From assembly GCA_020849425.1 (NCBI GenBank), contig JADLGH010000056.1:1-52915 (forward strand): a DNA stretch of 52,915 nt. The letters run 5' to 3'. The stretch is from Candidatus Dadabacteria bacterium (GTDB lineage Bacteria > Desulfobacterota_D > UBA1144 > Nemesobacterales > UBA2774). Under the pieces are notes generated by a model that made no database searches, was not told the DNA's origin, and saw nothing but the letters and a program-made list of their open reading frames with translations. A program made the translations under genes and the position numbers. This document shows, piece after piece, positions 7,945 through 15,407 of this stretch (position 1 is its first letter; each line of letters begins with the position of its first letter).

Positions 7945-8459
7945 ACCGGTACGAGTCGCCTGCGGCGTTTATCCGGACTCGCGGCCGAGTAACGTACGCT
8001 TGCGCCCGACCCCCACCTGTAGCCGCTGAGGGAGCCGTCCGTCCTTACGACGCGGTGGCACGGTATGGCGACGGCGAGCATATTCGCCGCGCACACCGCA
8101 CCGACTGCGCGGGCCGCGCCGGGAGCGCCGATCTTCCCGGCGATTTCGCTATAGGTCGCCGTCTTGCCGGCCGGAATCTCCATGAGTGCCCGCCAGACCC
8201 TTTCCTGAAACGCCGTACCGCGTATGTCGAGCGGAAGCCAGAGGCCCCGGGAGGGATTTTCGACGAACCCGACTACGGTTGCGACGAGCCTCTCGAAACC
8301 CTCATCGCCGCCCGAGAGCTCCGCCTTCGGGAAGCTCCGTTCGAGTACGCCTTGGGCGTAACGCCGGTGATTGTCTTGAACATTCTGTGGAAATGGAAGC
8401 GGCTCATGCCCGCCGCGCGGGATAATCCCGCCACTTTCTTTTGTCGTCATATATGCCAT
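7941..8459 (-). CDS. ogt: Methylated-DNA-protein-cysteine methyltransferase with frameshifted C-terminus
   Basis: Ogt/AGT removes the methyl group from O6-methylguanine in a one-shot transfer to its own cysteine. The helix-turn-helix region (TATYSEIAGKIGAPGAARAVG) and active site AIPCHRVV (C134) are present, with the asparagine hinge replaced by the common AANMLAVAIPCHRV form. After GYRWG (146-150) the reading becomes unrelated (residues 151-172). One extra base in the C5 run at 8010-8014 (plus strand) would restore GVGRKRTLLGRESG and a stop at 7969-7971, matching the family's conserved RWG-x-x-RKR-LL ending. This is either a sequencing/assembly error or a recent frameshift. The catalytic core is intact. 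GGAGG stands about 8 bases before the ATG at 8459. Confidence 0.9.
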   Translation of the reverse strand: MAYMTTKESGGIIPRGGHEPLPFPQNVQDNHRRYAQGVLERSFPKAELSGGDEGFERLVATVVGFVENPSRGLWLPLDIRGTAFQERVWRALMEIPAGKTATYSEIAGKIGAPGAARAVGAVCAANMLAVAIPCHRVVRTDGSLSGYRWGSGASVRYSAASPDKRRRRLVPV

Positions 8460-8489
8460 TAGTTTAACCTCCGGCTCGTGGTTTTATAA

Positions 8490-8523
8490 GGAGTGTAGCG
8501 CGGCGCGGCCGGGGGAACACTCC
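8490..8523 (-). terminator. Inverted repeat between the oxygenase gene and ogt
   Basis: GGAGTGT and ACACTCC form a perfect 7-bp stem around a 20-base, very GC-rich loop. It lies 55-88 bases downstream of the oxygenase stop and just upstream of ogt. No clear U-tract follows, so it may be a terminator or an operator. Confidence 0.3.
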
Positions 8524-8577
8524 GTTTCTTGCCGCCGAATTAAAAATGCCGGAGACGCGTATCGCGGTTCGGGCAGG

Positions 8578-9312
8578 TTACTCAGCGTCGTGGAATATGA
8601 CGCCCATGGTGAGCCGCTCTCCCGAGCGGATGCGGCTGACGCCGTGACGCATGTTCACCCTGTGAAAGCTGCGCGCGCCGCGTACCGGCCTCTCCCGCAC
8701 GGGGAAGATGACCCCTTCACCCTGCCTGAGCGGGACGACCTCGACGCTCGACTGCATACGGGGCCGCTGTCCCGTGAGGACGAATTCCCCGCCCTCGAAG
8801 TCGCGCCCGGGTTCGGACAGGAGAAACGCCACCTGGAGCGGGAAGACGTGCTCGCCGTAGACGTCCTGGTGGAGGCAGTTGTAGTCGCCCGGCTCGTACC
8901 TCAGGATGAGCGGGGTCGGTTTTGTCTGCCCGGCGGCGCGGCAAAGGGCCTTGAAGGATTCGTGGTCTTCGGGGTAGCGGACGTCTATGGACATGGCTTC
9001 GTTCCAGCGGTTGGCTATCCCCGAGAGGAAGGGGTAGAGGCTTTCCCGGAGCCCTTCGACTACAGGCGGAAGCGGGTAGGAGAAATACTTGTATTCTCCG
9101 CTGCCGTAGCCCTTGTTTTCCATGACGACGGTCTTGCGGTAGCGCCTGTCATCGCCGTAGGCGGCCGTCAGCGAGCCGCACTCCTCCGGGGTCAGGATGG
9201 GGCCGATGACGGCGTAGCCGTATGTGTCGAGCCCGGATGCTATGCCGCTCCAATCGAGCGACGCGATCTCGTTTTGAAGTGCTGCTTTACTCGATTTGCC
9301 GTTGGCTGCCAT
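8578..9312 (-). CDS. 2-oxoglutarate/Fe(II)-dependent dioxygenase, prolyl-4-hydroxylase-like
   Basis: A 244-aa cytoplasmic protein of the 2OG-Fe(II) oxygenase superfamily, which couples 2-oxoglutarate decarboxylation to hydroxylation of a substrate. The double-stranded beta-helix facial triad is clear: H148 and D150 in CLHQDVYG, and H223 in MRHGVSRI. R233 (GERLTMGVIFHD) should bind the 2OG carboxylate. EGGEFVL (about 173-179) is the conserved core strand seen in P4H and PiuC-type enzymes. The start at 9312 gives a normal length. It is divergent from the DUF2461 gene and upstream of ogt on the same strand. That proximity resembles alkylation-repair contexts, but the sequence is not AlkB-like, and the substrate is unknown. 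Confidence 0.86.
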   Translation of the reverse strand: MAANGKSSKAALQNEIASLDWSGIASGLDTYGYAVIGPILTPEECGSLTAAYGDDRRYRKTVVMENKGYGSGEYKYFSYPLPPVVEGLRESLYPFLSGIANRWNEAMSIDVRYPEDHESFKALCRAAGQTKPTPLILRYEPGDYNCLHQDVYGEHVFPLQVAFLLSEPGRDFEGGEFVLTGQRPRMQSSVEVVPLRQGEGVIFPVRERPVRGARSFHRVNMRHGVSRIRSGERLTMGVIFHDAE

Positions 9313-9456
9313 GTCAGGTCTCCTTGTCGGGGATTTGCTTCGTACATTCTAAAGAATATACCGTTTGAGGGGTTTCGCCGCATCCCGGTTCTTGCCGCCG
9401 AATTCGAATTCGTATCCGCGCTTGAAATAGCCGCCTGAACCTGAGAGGATATTTTC

Positions 9457-10191
9457 ATGAGCGACGGGTTCCACGGCTTTTCGAAAGAGACGTTCGGGTT
9501 CCTCCGGGATCTCAAGAGGAACAATAATAAAGAGTGGTTCGACGGGAACAGGGGCGCGTTCGAGGAGTACGTCCTCGCGCCGGCGAGGTATTTCGTCGTC
9601 GCGCTCGGAGGGCGTCTGAAAACGCTCTCACCCGGTGTGAAAGCCATACCCGAAATAGATAAATCTATATTCAGGCTGAGGCGCGACACCCGGTTCAGCG
9701 AGGATAAGACGCCTTACAAGACGCACCTCGGGATCCTATTCTGGGAGGGGCCGGGGAAGAAGCTCGACAATCCGAACTTTTACGTCCATCTGAACGAGGA
9801 CTCTATTTTCATCGGCGCGGGGGAGTACCGCTTCCCGCCGGGGAGCTTGAGGGCATACAGGGACGCGGCGGTCCATCCGAAAAATGGCGCTGAGCTCGGA
9901 AGGATTCTAAGACGTTTTTCGGATAATCCTTCGTACAAGATCGGGGGCAGGCATTACAAGCGTATACCGCCCGGATACGACCCCTCGCACAGGAACGCGG
10001 AGCTGCTTCTGCATAAGGGGCTCTTCGTATACTACGAAGGCCCGGTCCCGGAGGAAGCATATTCAGAAAGGTTCGTGGATTTCTGCTTCGGGGTGTTAAA
10101 GGACATGTCGCCGCTCTTCCTCTGGACCCTTAAAGTTCTCGGCGGCGGGGACGCGAAGGGCGGCGCGTCTCCCGTCAGGCACGGCCCTTGA
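9457..10191 (+). CDS. DUF2461 family protein
   Basis: A 244-aa protein of the DUF2461 family (often labelled TIGR02453), whose biochemical role is not established. Family marks are the N-terminal GFSKETFGFLRDLKRNNNKEWFDGNR-like block (residues 5-32), the central segment IFRLRRDTRFSEDKTPYKTH, and the PNFYVHLNEDSIFIGAGEY segment. There is no signal peptide or membrane segment. The ATG follows GAGAGG by about 9 bases. The last 17 bases overlap the convergent HxlR-type regulator gene, so the two mRNAs would be antisense at their ends. Confidence 0.88.
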   Translation: MSDGFHGFSKETFGFLRDLKRNNNKEWFDGNRGAFEEYVLAPARYFVVALGGRLKTLSPGVKAIPEIDKSIFRLRRDTRFSEDKTPYKTHLGILFWEGPGKKLDNPNFYVHLNEDSIFIGAGEYRFPPGSLRAYRDAAVHPKNGAELGRILRRFSDNPSYKIGGRHYKRIPPGYDPSHRNAELLLHKGLFVYYEGPVPEEAYSERFVDFCFGVLKDMSPLFLWTLKVLGGGDAKGGASPVRHGP

Positions 10192-10543
10192 GGGAGGAAT
10201 CGTAACGCGTCCGGGCCCTCTCGATCTTCTTTATGTTACGGGCGCCCCATTCCTCGAGGACGTCGAATACGGGGACGAGCGAGAGGCCGAGCTCCGACAG
10301 CGAATAGACTACTTTAGGCGGTATTTCCATGAACTGCTCACGGTTCACGAGACCGTCCCTTTCGAGCTCGCGGAGCTGTTGTGTGAGCATCCTCTGCGTA
10401 ACTTTCGGTATCAGCCTCCTGAGCTCGTTGAAGCGCTTCGGGGACTGCCTGAGGTGATGGATAATATCCGGCTTCCACTTCCCTCCGAAGGCGTCTATCG
10501 CGCTCCCCACGGGGCAGGCCCTTTCTTTTATCCTGGTTTCCAT
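10175..10543 (-). CDS. HxlR/DUF24-family winged-helix regulator
   Basis: A 122-aa winged-helix transcription factor. The conserved order is CPV(C10)...GGKWKPDIIHHLRQSPKRFNELRRLIP, then VTQRMLTQQLRELERDGLVNRE (the recognition helix and wing) and VVYSLSELGLSLVPVF. The conserved N-terminal cysteine (C10) is the residue that senses quinones, diamide or aldehydes in Bacillus HxlR members such as YodB, CatR and HypR. It faces a run of genes for a SnoaL-like protein, a cupin, a ring-cleaving dioxygenase and an MhqD-like hydrolase, across a 129-base AT-rich spacer. I infer it represses or activates that run in response to electrophiles. Only the first cysteine near the N-terminus is present, fitting the one-Cys sensing type. 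Confidence 0.9.
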   Translation of the reverse strand: METRIKERACPVGSAIDAFGGKWKPDIIHHLRQSPKRFNELRRLIPKVTQRMLTQQLRELERDGLVNREQFMEIPPKVVYSLSELGLSLVPVFDVLEEWGARNIKKIERARTRYDSSLKGRA

Positions 10544-10564
10544 TCGTCCACCTCGGTATACAAA

Positions 10565-10635
10565 TAGTAACTATATATTAAAAATGTATCCGGTTGAAAT
10601 AATATACCACGATTATAAACTATATATCGAGTAGT
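10565..10635. promoter_or_regulatory. Divergent operator/promoter region of the HxlR regulator
   Basis: Within the 129-base spacer, AACTATATAT occurs twice (10569-10578 and 10618-10627). The first copy sits in TAGT-A-ACTA (10565-10573, perfect palindrome). The second begins ACTA-N9-TAGT (10619-10635). The region is far more AT-rich than its surroundings. Paired ACTA/TAGT half sites are plausible targets for a dimeric winged-helix regulator. This is an inference. Confidence 0.4.
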
Positions 10636-10672
10636 ATTTGAGAAACGGTTTCGAACGCATAGGGGGAGCAAA

Positions 10673-11044
10673 ATGACCGACGAAGAAAGAAAGTCGATAG
10701 CCGCTGAATACCTCAAGAGCCTCGACTACAAGAGGGACTTTTACCATCTTATCGCGGAAGACGCGGAGGTTTATTTCCCGAACTGGGGGGTCGCGAGGGG
10801 GGCCGAGGAATACAAGAAGCTCTTCTCGCACCTGGGGACGCTGGTCCAAGACTTCACGCACTTCCACGCGTACATAAACTGGATAATCCAGGGCGACATG
10901 GTAGTGGCCGAGGGGTCGAGCAAGGGCAGTCTCAAGAGCGGGGAGACCTGGAGCGACAGCAAGTGGTGCGACGTGTTCGAGATAAGGGACGGCAAGATAC
11001 AGCGGCTCTACATATATCTCGACCCCGAGTATTCGCGGTATTAA
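10673..11044 (+). CDS. SnoaL-like / NTF2-fold protein
   Basis: A 123-aa protein with the features of the SnoaL-like polyketide-cyclase/ketosteroid-isomerase fold. A helical start (RKSIAAEYLKSLDYKRDFYHLIAEDAEVYFPNWG) is followed by curved-sheet strands (HFHAYINWIIQGDMVVAEGSSKGSL) and the typical C-terminal CDVFEIRDGKIQRLYIYLD. Members bind small hydrophobic molecules and may isomerise or hydrolyse them; the substrate here is unknown. GGGGGAGC precedes the ATG by about 6 bases. It is the first gene of the run divergent from the HxlR regulator and so the most likely direct target. Confidence 0.8.
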   Translation: MTDEERKSIAAEYLKSLDYKRDFYHLIAEDAEVYFPNWGVARGAEEYKKLFSHLGTLVQDFTHFHAYINWIIQGDMVVAEGSSKGSLKSGETWSDSKWCDVFEIRDGKIQRLYIYLDPEYSRY

Positions 11045-11107
11045 GTAAGCTCGCAAGGGGCGTCGGACTTTGTCTCCACGGGTCATTCGCGCCGAAAGGA
11101 GGGGCGT

Positions 11108-11458
11108 ATGATCATTACGACTGTTTATCCGGACGAAGAAGGGGAATCTCATTTCGGGGAGCTCGAAATAGGGCTCACGGATGCGGGTGAGCTCGGGCGG
11201 CTTTCGGACAGGTTCCCAGCCCGCCATATAATCTTCAGGGAGAACGGCCCGGAATACGATTACGACTGGCACCACGCCCCGGACAGGCAGTACATAATAC
11301 TCCTCGACGGGCATATAGAGATAGAGGTGAGCGACGGGGAGAAAAGGGCGTTTTCGGGAGGGGACATAATCTTCGTCGAGGACGTCACGGGGAAGGGGCA
11401 CAGGACGAGGACGACCGACGGCAGGCCGCGGAGGTCCGTCTTCGTGACCATAGACTAG
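11108..11458 (+). CDS. Cupin-domain protein
   Basis: A 116-aa single-domain cupin. The core reads YDWHHAPDRQYIILLDGHIEIEVSDGEKRAFSGGDIIFVEDVTGKGHRTR (written here as consecutive short motifs: WHHAPDRQYIILLDGHIEIE, then GGDIIFVEDVTGKGH). This gives the usual metal-ligand positions H, H, E/Q and a distal H in cupin motifs 1 and 2. Such small cupins bind Fe, Mn or Ni and act as dioxygenases, isomerases or binding proteins; the chemistry here cannot be assigned. AAAGGAGG stands 5-7 bases before the ATG. It lies 63 bases after the SnoaL-like gene and 27 before the dioxygenase gene, fitting one operon. Confidence 0.8.
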   Translation: MIITTVYPDEEGESHFGELEIGLTDAGELGRLSDRFPARHIIFRENGPEYDYDWHHAPDRQYIILLDGHIEIEVSDGEKRAFSGGDIIFVEDVTGKGHRTRTTDGRPRRSVFVTID

Positions 11459-11485
11459 CTCAAAAAATATTCGAGGGAGCAAAAC

Positions 11486-12418
11486 ATGCCGGGCAAGATA
11501 CTCGGGATTCACCACATAACGGCGATAGCGACGAGCGCGAAGAATAACCACGAGTTTTATACGAAGGTGCTGGGGCTTCGCCTCGTGAAAAAGACGGTCA
11601 ATTTCGACGACCCGGGGACGTACCATTTTTATTACGGGAACGAGACCGGGGAGCCGGGGACGCTGCTTACGTTCTTCCCCTGGGAGGGCATAAGGCGGGG
11701 GAGGCTGGGGACGGGGCAGGTGACGGCCGTCTCGTATTCCGTCCCGAAGGGCTCCATGAAATTCTGGCTCGACAGGTTTGGCCGCTACGGGGTGATTTAC
11801 AATAACCCGTCCGAGAGGCACGGCGAGGAGGTGATGGTTTTCGTCGATCCGGACGGCCTCAAGCTCGAGCTTGTCTCGGGCCCGGAGGAGGACGACCGGA
11901 AGCCGTGGCTCGTCGACGAGATCCCGGCCGAGCACGCGATAAGGGGTTTTCATAACGCCGCGCTCACGCTCGAAGGGTACGAGGCTACGGCGAGGCTCCT
12001 GACCGAGGAATTCGGATACGTTAAAGTCGCCGAGCACGTCAACAGGTTCAGGTTCGAAAATCCAAACGGCAGGCACGCCAACAAGAGAGACCTCGTCTGC
12101 CTTCCCTCGGGTCAGCGGGGGAGCGTCGCGGGCGGCTCGGTGCACCACATCGCGTTCCGCGTCGCGAATTCCGAAGACCAGATGGAGGTGAGGGAAAGGC
12201 TCGTCGGGCTCGGATATAACGTTACGCCGCGGATGGAGAGGAACTATTTCAAGTCGATTTATTTCAGGGAGCCGGGGGGAGTCCTGTTCGAAGTCGCGAC
12301 GGACGAGCCCGGTTTCGCGATAGACGAGGACGTGAGCGAGCTCGGAAGGTCGCTCAAGCTGCCGGAGTGGCTCGAACCCCAAAGGAAGGACATCGAAAAG
12401 GCGCTGCCGGAGATATAG
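11486..12418 (+). CDS. Ring-cleaving dioxygenase of the MhqO/LinE type (glyoxalase fold)
   Basis: A 310-aa vicinal-oxygen-chelate protein with two tandem glyoxalase modules (about 5-130 and 150-285). Fe(II) ligands are expected at H10 (GIHHITAIA), the histidine of VHHIAFRV (about 217) and the glutamate of VLFEVATDEPGF (about 270). The LVKKTVNFDDPGTYHFYYGN and TLLTFFPW motifs mark the MhqO/MhqE group of hydroquinone- or chlorohydroquinone-cleaving dioxygenases. In Bacillus these remove toxic quinone products. The next gene is an MhqD-like hydrolase only 9 bases away, reproducing the mhqE-mhqD pairing. GAGGGAGC lies 6 bases before the ATG. Confidence 0.9.
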   Translation: MPGKILGIHHITAIATSAKNNHEFYTKVLGLRLVKKTVNFDDPGTYHFYYGNETGEPGTLLTFFPWEGIRRGRLGTGQVTAVSYSVPKGSMKFWLDRFGRYGVIYNNPSERHGEEVMVFVDPDGLKLELVSGPEEDDRKPWLVDEIPAEHAIRGFHNAALTLEGYEATARLLTEEFGYVKVAEHVNRFRFENPNGRHANKRDLVCLPSGQRGSVAGGSVHHIAFRVANSEDQMEVRERLVGLGYNVTPRMERNYFKSIYFREPGGVLFEVATDEPGFAIDEDVSELGRSLKLPEWLEPQRKDIEKALPEI

Positions 12419-12427
12419 AGGAGAGAG

Positions 12428-13054
12428 ATGGCGGAAGATTTGGGCTTCATACATAAATATGTACCGGCGAGCGACGCCGAAAGCGAAGAGGCGGTCTTCA
12501 TTTTCCACGGCACCGGAGGGGACGAGGAGAGCCTCCTCCCCGTGGCCGATATCATACTGCCGGGCGCTGCCGTCGTAAGCCCAAGGGGGAAGGTGCTCGA
12601 AAACGGCATGCCGCGTTTCTTCAGGCGGTTCGCGGAAGGGGTTTTCGACCTCAAAGACCTTCACCTGAGAATCGGCGAGCTCGCGGAGTTCATCGAGAGG
12701 GCGCGGACGGCGTACGGCCTCGAAGGCAAGTGGCTCGGCGCAGCCGGGTATTCGAACGGGGCGAATATCGCGGCCAGTCTCTTGCTCACGCATCCGGGGA
12801 TCTTCTCGAAGGCCGTTCTCTTTCACCCGATGGTGCCGTTCGTCCCCGAGATTCTTCCGGACCTCACGGGTACGGATGTCCTGATAACAGCGGGCACGAA
12901 CGATCCGATAGTCGATCCGGAAGGCACGAGGGAGCTCGCGCTGATGTTGAGACAATCGGGGGCGCTGGTGGATGTCTTCTGGCACGACAGGGGCCACAGC
13001 CTTATCCAGGAAGAGCTTTCCGCGGCAAGGACTTTCCTCGAAAACCCCGCCTGA
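12428..13054 (+). CDS. MhqD-like phospholipase/carboxylesterase-family hydrolase
   Basis: A 208-aa cytoplasmic alpha/beta hydrolase of the phospholipase/carboxylesterase family. The catalytic triad is visible as S109 in the elbow GYSNGAN, D159 in AGTNDPIV and H190 in DRGHSL; FIFHGTGGDEESLLP (24-38) forms the oxyanion loop. Its closest functional counterpart by context is MhqD, which accompanies the ring-cleaving dioxygenase MhqE in quinone stress operons. GAGGAGAG lies directly before the ATG, overlapping the end of the previous gene's spacer. I infer hydrolysis of the ring-cleavage product or of an esterified aromatic; this is not shown by sequence. Confidence 0.88.
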   Translation: MAEDLGFIHKYVPASDAESEEAVFIFHGTGGDEESLLPVADIILPGAAVVSPRGKVLENGMPRFFRRFAEGVFDLKDLHLRIGELAEFIERARTAYGLEGKWLGAAGYSNGANIAASLLLTHPGIFSKAVLFHPMVPFVPEILPDLTGTDVLITAGTNDPIVDPEGTRELALMLRQSGALVDVFWHDRGHSLIQEELSAARTFLENPA

Positions 13055-13084
13055 CGGTTTTTATGTTCCCTCCGTATGGAGTAA

Positions 13085-13100
13085 CCTTATCTCAATAAGG
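13085..13100. repeat. Hairpin between the hydrolase and GST genes
   Basis: CCTTAT-CTCA-ATAAGG is a perfect 6-bp stem with a 4-base loop, inside a wider TTCCCT...AGGGAA inverted repeat. It could attenuate read-through into, or control, the GST gene that starts at 13145. Confidence 0.3.
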
Positions 13101-13144
13101 GAATTCGCCGCATTAAAATTCCAGGATTCCCGGGAGAAAATGTA

Positions 13145-13807
13145 ATGATAGATTTTTATACGGCGGGGACTCCAAACGGCAGAAAGATTGCGATAATGCT
13201 GGAGGAGACGGGGCTCCCCTATAACCTTGTACACCTCGACCTCGGAAATCTCGAACAGAAGGAAGAGTGGTATCTAAAGCTCAACCCCAACGGCAGGATA
13301 CCGACGATAGTGGATAAGGACAACGACGATTTCGCCGTATTCGAGTCGGGCGCGATACTGATTTATCTCGCGGAGAAGACGGGGCAGTTCATGCCGGGGG
13401 ACGTGAAGGGACGCTCGACCGTGATACAGTGGCTGATGTTCCAGATGGCGGGGATAGGGCCGATGCAGGGGCAGGCGAACGTCTTTTTCCGGTACGCGCC
13501 GGAGAAGATAGAGTACGCGATAAACCGTTATCACCGTGAAACGAAGAGGCTGTACCAGGTTCTCGAAAAGAGGCTCGCCGAGAGCGAGTATCTTGCCGGG
13601 GATTATTCGATCGCCGACATGGCGACATACCCCTGGATTGCGGTGCACAACTGGGCGGGTGTCGGCGTCGAGGACCTTCCGAACCTGAGAAGGTGGATGA
13701 GGGACGTGAGGCTGCGTCCCGGAGTGGCGAGGGGGATGGACGTTCCGAAGTCGAAAAAAGAAACCAAAGATGAGGCCGCGGAGAGGGGCTCGAAGCTCCT
13801 CGTGTGA
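13145..13807 (+). CDS. Glutathione S-transferase-like protein (YfcG/Nu-class type)
   Basis: A 220-aa GST with an N-terminal thioredoxin-fold domain (1-80) and an all-helical C-terminal domain. [19 protein letters not shown] (3-21) carries the TxNGxK-type active-site turn of YfcG/YghU proteins, which have disulfide-bond reductase activity. [11 protein letters not shown] with the cis-proline and [13 protein letters not shown] (GSH carboxylate site, E-S) follow. [16 protein letters not shown] is the N-capping box. The likely role is conjugation or reduction of electrophiles using glutathione. It lies in the same direction as the dioxygenase and hydrolase genes, and the next gene is a flavin disulfide reductase. 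GGGAGAAAATGTA precedes the ATG. Confidence 0.92.
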   Translation: MIDFYTAGTPNGRKIAIMLEETGLPYNLVHLDLGNLEQKEEWYLKLNPNGRIPTIVDKDNDDFAVFESGAILIYLAEKTGQFMPGDVKGRSTVIQWLMFQMAGIGPMQGQANVFFRYAPEKIEYAINRYHRETKRLYQVLEKRLAESEYLAGDYSIADMATYPWIAVHNWAGVGVEDLPNLRRWMRDVRLRPGVARGMDVPKSKKETKDEAAERGSKLLV

Positions 13808-13852
13808 GGAATCGGCCCTGGAATCGACAACCGCTCTGTGGAGAGCGCATAT

Positions 13853-15298
13853 ATGAAGCTGGTCAAAACCGACGTCGCGATAATCGGGGCGGGGACAGCG
13901 GGCATGGTCGCCTACAGCAGCGCCTCGAAACGTACCGAAAGTGTCATTCTTATCGAGGGCGGACCCTACGGGACGACGTGCGCCAGGGTGGGCTGCATGC
14001 CGAGTAAGCTCCTCGTAGCGGCGGCCGAAGCCGCGCACGCCGTCAAGGAAGCCCCCGGCTTCGGGGTATTTCCCGGGGGGGAGGCGAGGATCGACGGCAG
14101 GAAGGTCATGGAGCGGGTGAAGAGCGAAAGGGATCGCTTCGTCGGCTTCGTCCTCGATTCCATAGAAAGGATGCCGCCCGAAAGAAGGCTCATGGGACAT
14201 GCGCGGTTTTTAGACGACAACACGCTCGACGTCGGCGGTCACACAAGGGTCGAGGCGAAGTCTGTCGTAATAGCCACCGGCTCGAGCCCGTCCATTCTCC
14301 CGATGTTCGGTGGACTCGGCGACAGGCTTATAGTAAACGACGACGTCTTCGAATGGGACGACCTGCCGTCGTCCGTCGTGATCTTCGGCGCGGGCGTAAT
14401 AGGCCTCGAGCTCGGGCAGGCCCTTCACCGGCTCGGTGTGCGGACCGCGATACTCAGCAAGAACGGCCTCGTCGGGCCGATAAGTCATCCCGAGATAAAG
14501 AAGTACGCAGCGGAAACGTTCGCCGAAGAGTTTTACATGGATACGGACGCCGAGGTCCTGGATATTATCCGGAAAGAGAGCGGCGTCGAGGTGCGTTACG
14601 TCGGCCTAGACGGGGGCGAGCGGGCGGAGGAATTCGAATATCTCCTCGCCGCCACGGGGAGAACGCCGAACGTAAAGGACCTCGGGCTCGAGAATACGAG
14701 CCTCGAGCTCGACGAGAAAGGCGTCCCTGTTTTCGACCGCTACACGATGAGGTGCGGCGAGAGCCCTGTATTCATGGCGGGGGACGCGGATAACGAAGCG
14801 CCGGTGCTCCACGAGGCCGCGGACGAGGGCCGGATAGCCGGAGAGAACGCGGCGCTCTATCCCGAGGTCAAGGCCGGGCGGAGAAAGACGCCGCTCAATA
14901 TCGTGTTCACGGACCCGGAGATCGCGATAGTGGGCCCGGGATACAACGAGCTTAAAAATACAGACGGGCTCTGTTTCGTCACCGGCTCCGTTTCCTTCGA
15001 GAACCAGGGCAGGAGCAGGGTCATGCGGAAGAACAAGGGAATACTTCACGTGTATGCGGAATACGGGACGGGGATTTTCCTCGGGGCCGAGATGTTCGGG
15101 CTGCGCGCCGAGCACATAGGGCATCTCCTCGCGTGGGCGGCGGAGAAGAGGATGACCGTCCCCGAGATGCTTGCCATGCCCTATTATCATCCCGTCATAG
15201 AGGAGGCCGTGAGGACGGCCCTTAGCTCGGCGAACGAGAAGCTCCACAAGGGGCGCGCACTCAGCCCGGAGAGCGTCGAGTGCGGGCCGGGGATATGA
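13853..15298 (+). CDS. FAD-dependent pyridine nucleotide-disulfide oxidoreductase (dihydrolipoyl dehydrogenase-like)
   Basis: A 481-aa class-I flavoprotein disulfide reductase. FAD is bound by VAIIGAGTAGMVA (8-20) and a later MAGDADNEAPVLHEAADEG segment. The redox pair is C43 and C48 in GTTCARVGCMPSK, NAD(P)H is bound by VVIFGAGVIGLELG, and the interface base is in YYHPVIEEAV near the C-terminus. The sequence resembles the stand-alone Lpd group rather than mercuric or glutathione reductase. No E1/E2 dehydrogenase genes are near, so a role in thiol or quinone reduction is more likely than in a keto-acid complex. I chose ATG 13853, with GGAG about 9 bases upstream, over an in-frame GTG at 13838. 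Confidence 0.88.
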   Translation: MKLVKTDVAIIGAGTAGMVAYSSASKRTESVILIEGGPYGTTCARVGCMPSKLLVAAAEAAHAVKEAPGFGVFPGGEARIDGRKVMERVKSERDRFVGFVLDSIERMPPERRLMGHARFLDDNTLDVGGHTRVEAKSVVIATGSSPSILPMFGGLGDRLIVNDDVFEWDDLPSSVVIFGAGVIGLELGQALHRLGVRTAILSKNGLVGPISHPEIKKYAAETFAEEFYMDTDAEVLDIIRKESGVEVRYVGLDGGERAEEFEYLLAATGRTPNVKDLGLENTSLELDEKGVPVFDRYTMRCGESPVFMAGDADNEAPVLHEAADEGRIAGENAALYPEVKAGRRKTPLNIVFTDPEIAIVGPGYNELKNTDGLCFVTGSVSFENQGRSRVMRKNKGILHVYAEYGTGIFLGAEMFGLRAEHIGHLLAWAAEKRMTVPEMLAMPYYHPVIEEAVRTALSSANEKLHKGRALSPESVECGPGI

Positions 15299-15407
15299 CG
15301 GGACATAATCCAGCCTTTGCAGAACCCTGCCTCGGCATACCGTGACATTGTTTCCCCCGGCCGGAATAAGTAGACTTTCCTCAAATATCGAAGGGAGGTG
15401 ACTGGAG

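Noticed and set aside
10613-12997. Open frame of 794 codons on the minus strand across the SnoaL, cupin and dioxygenase genes
   Set aside because: Crosses several well-supported plus-strand genes and encodes a charged, low-complexity product. A shadow frame.
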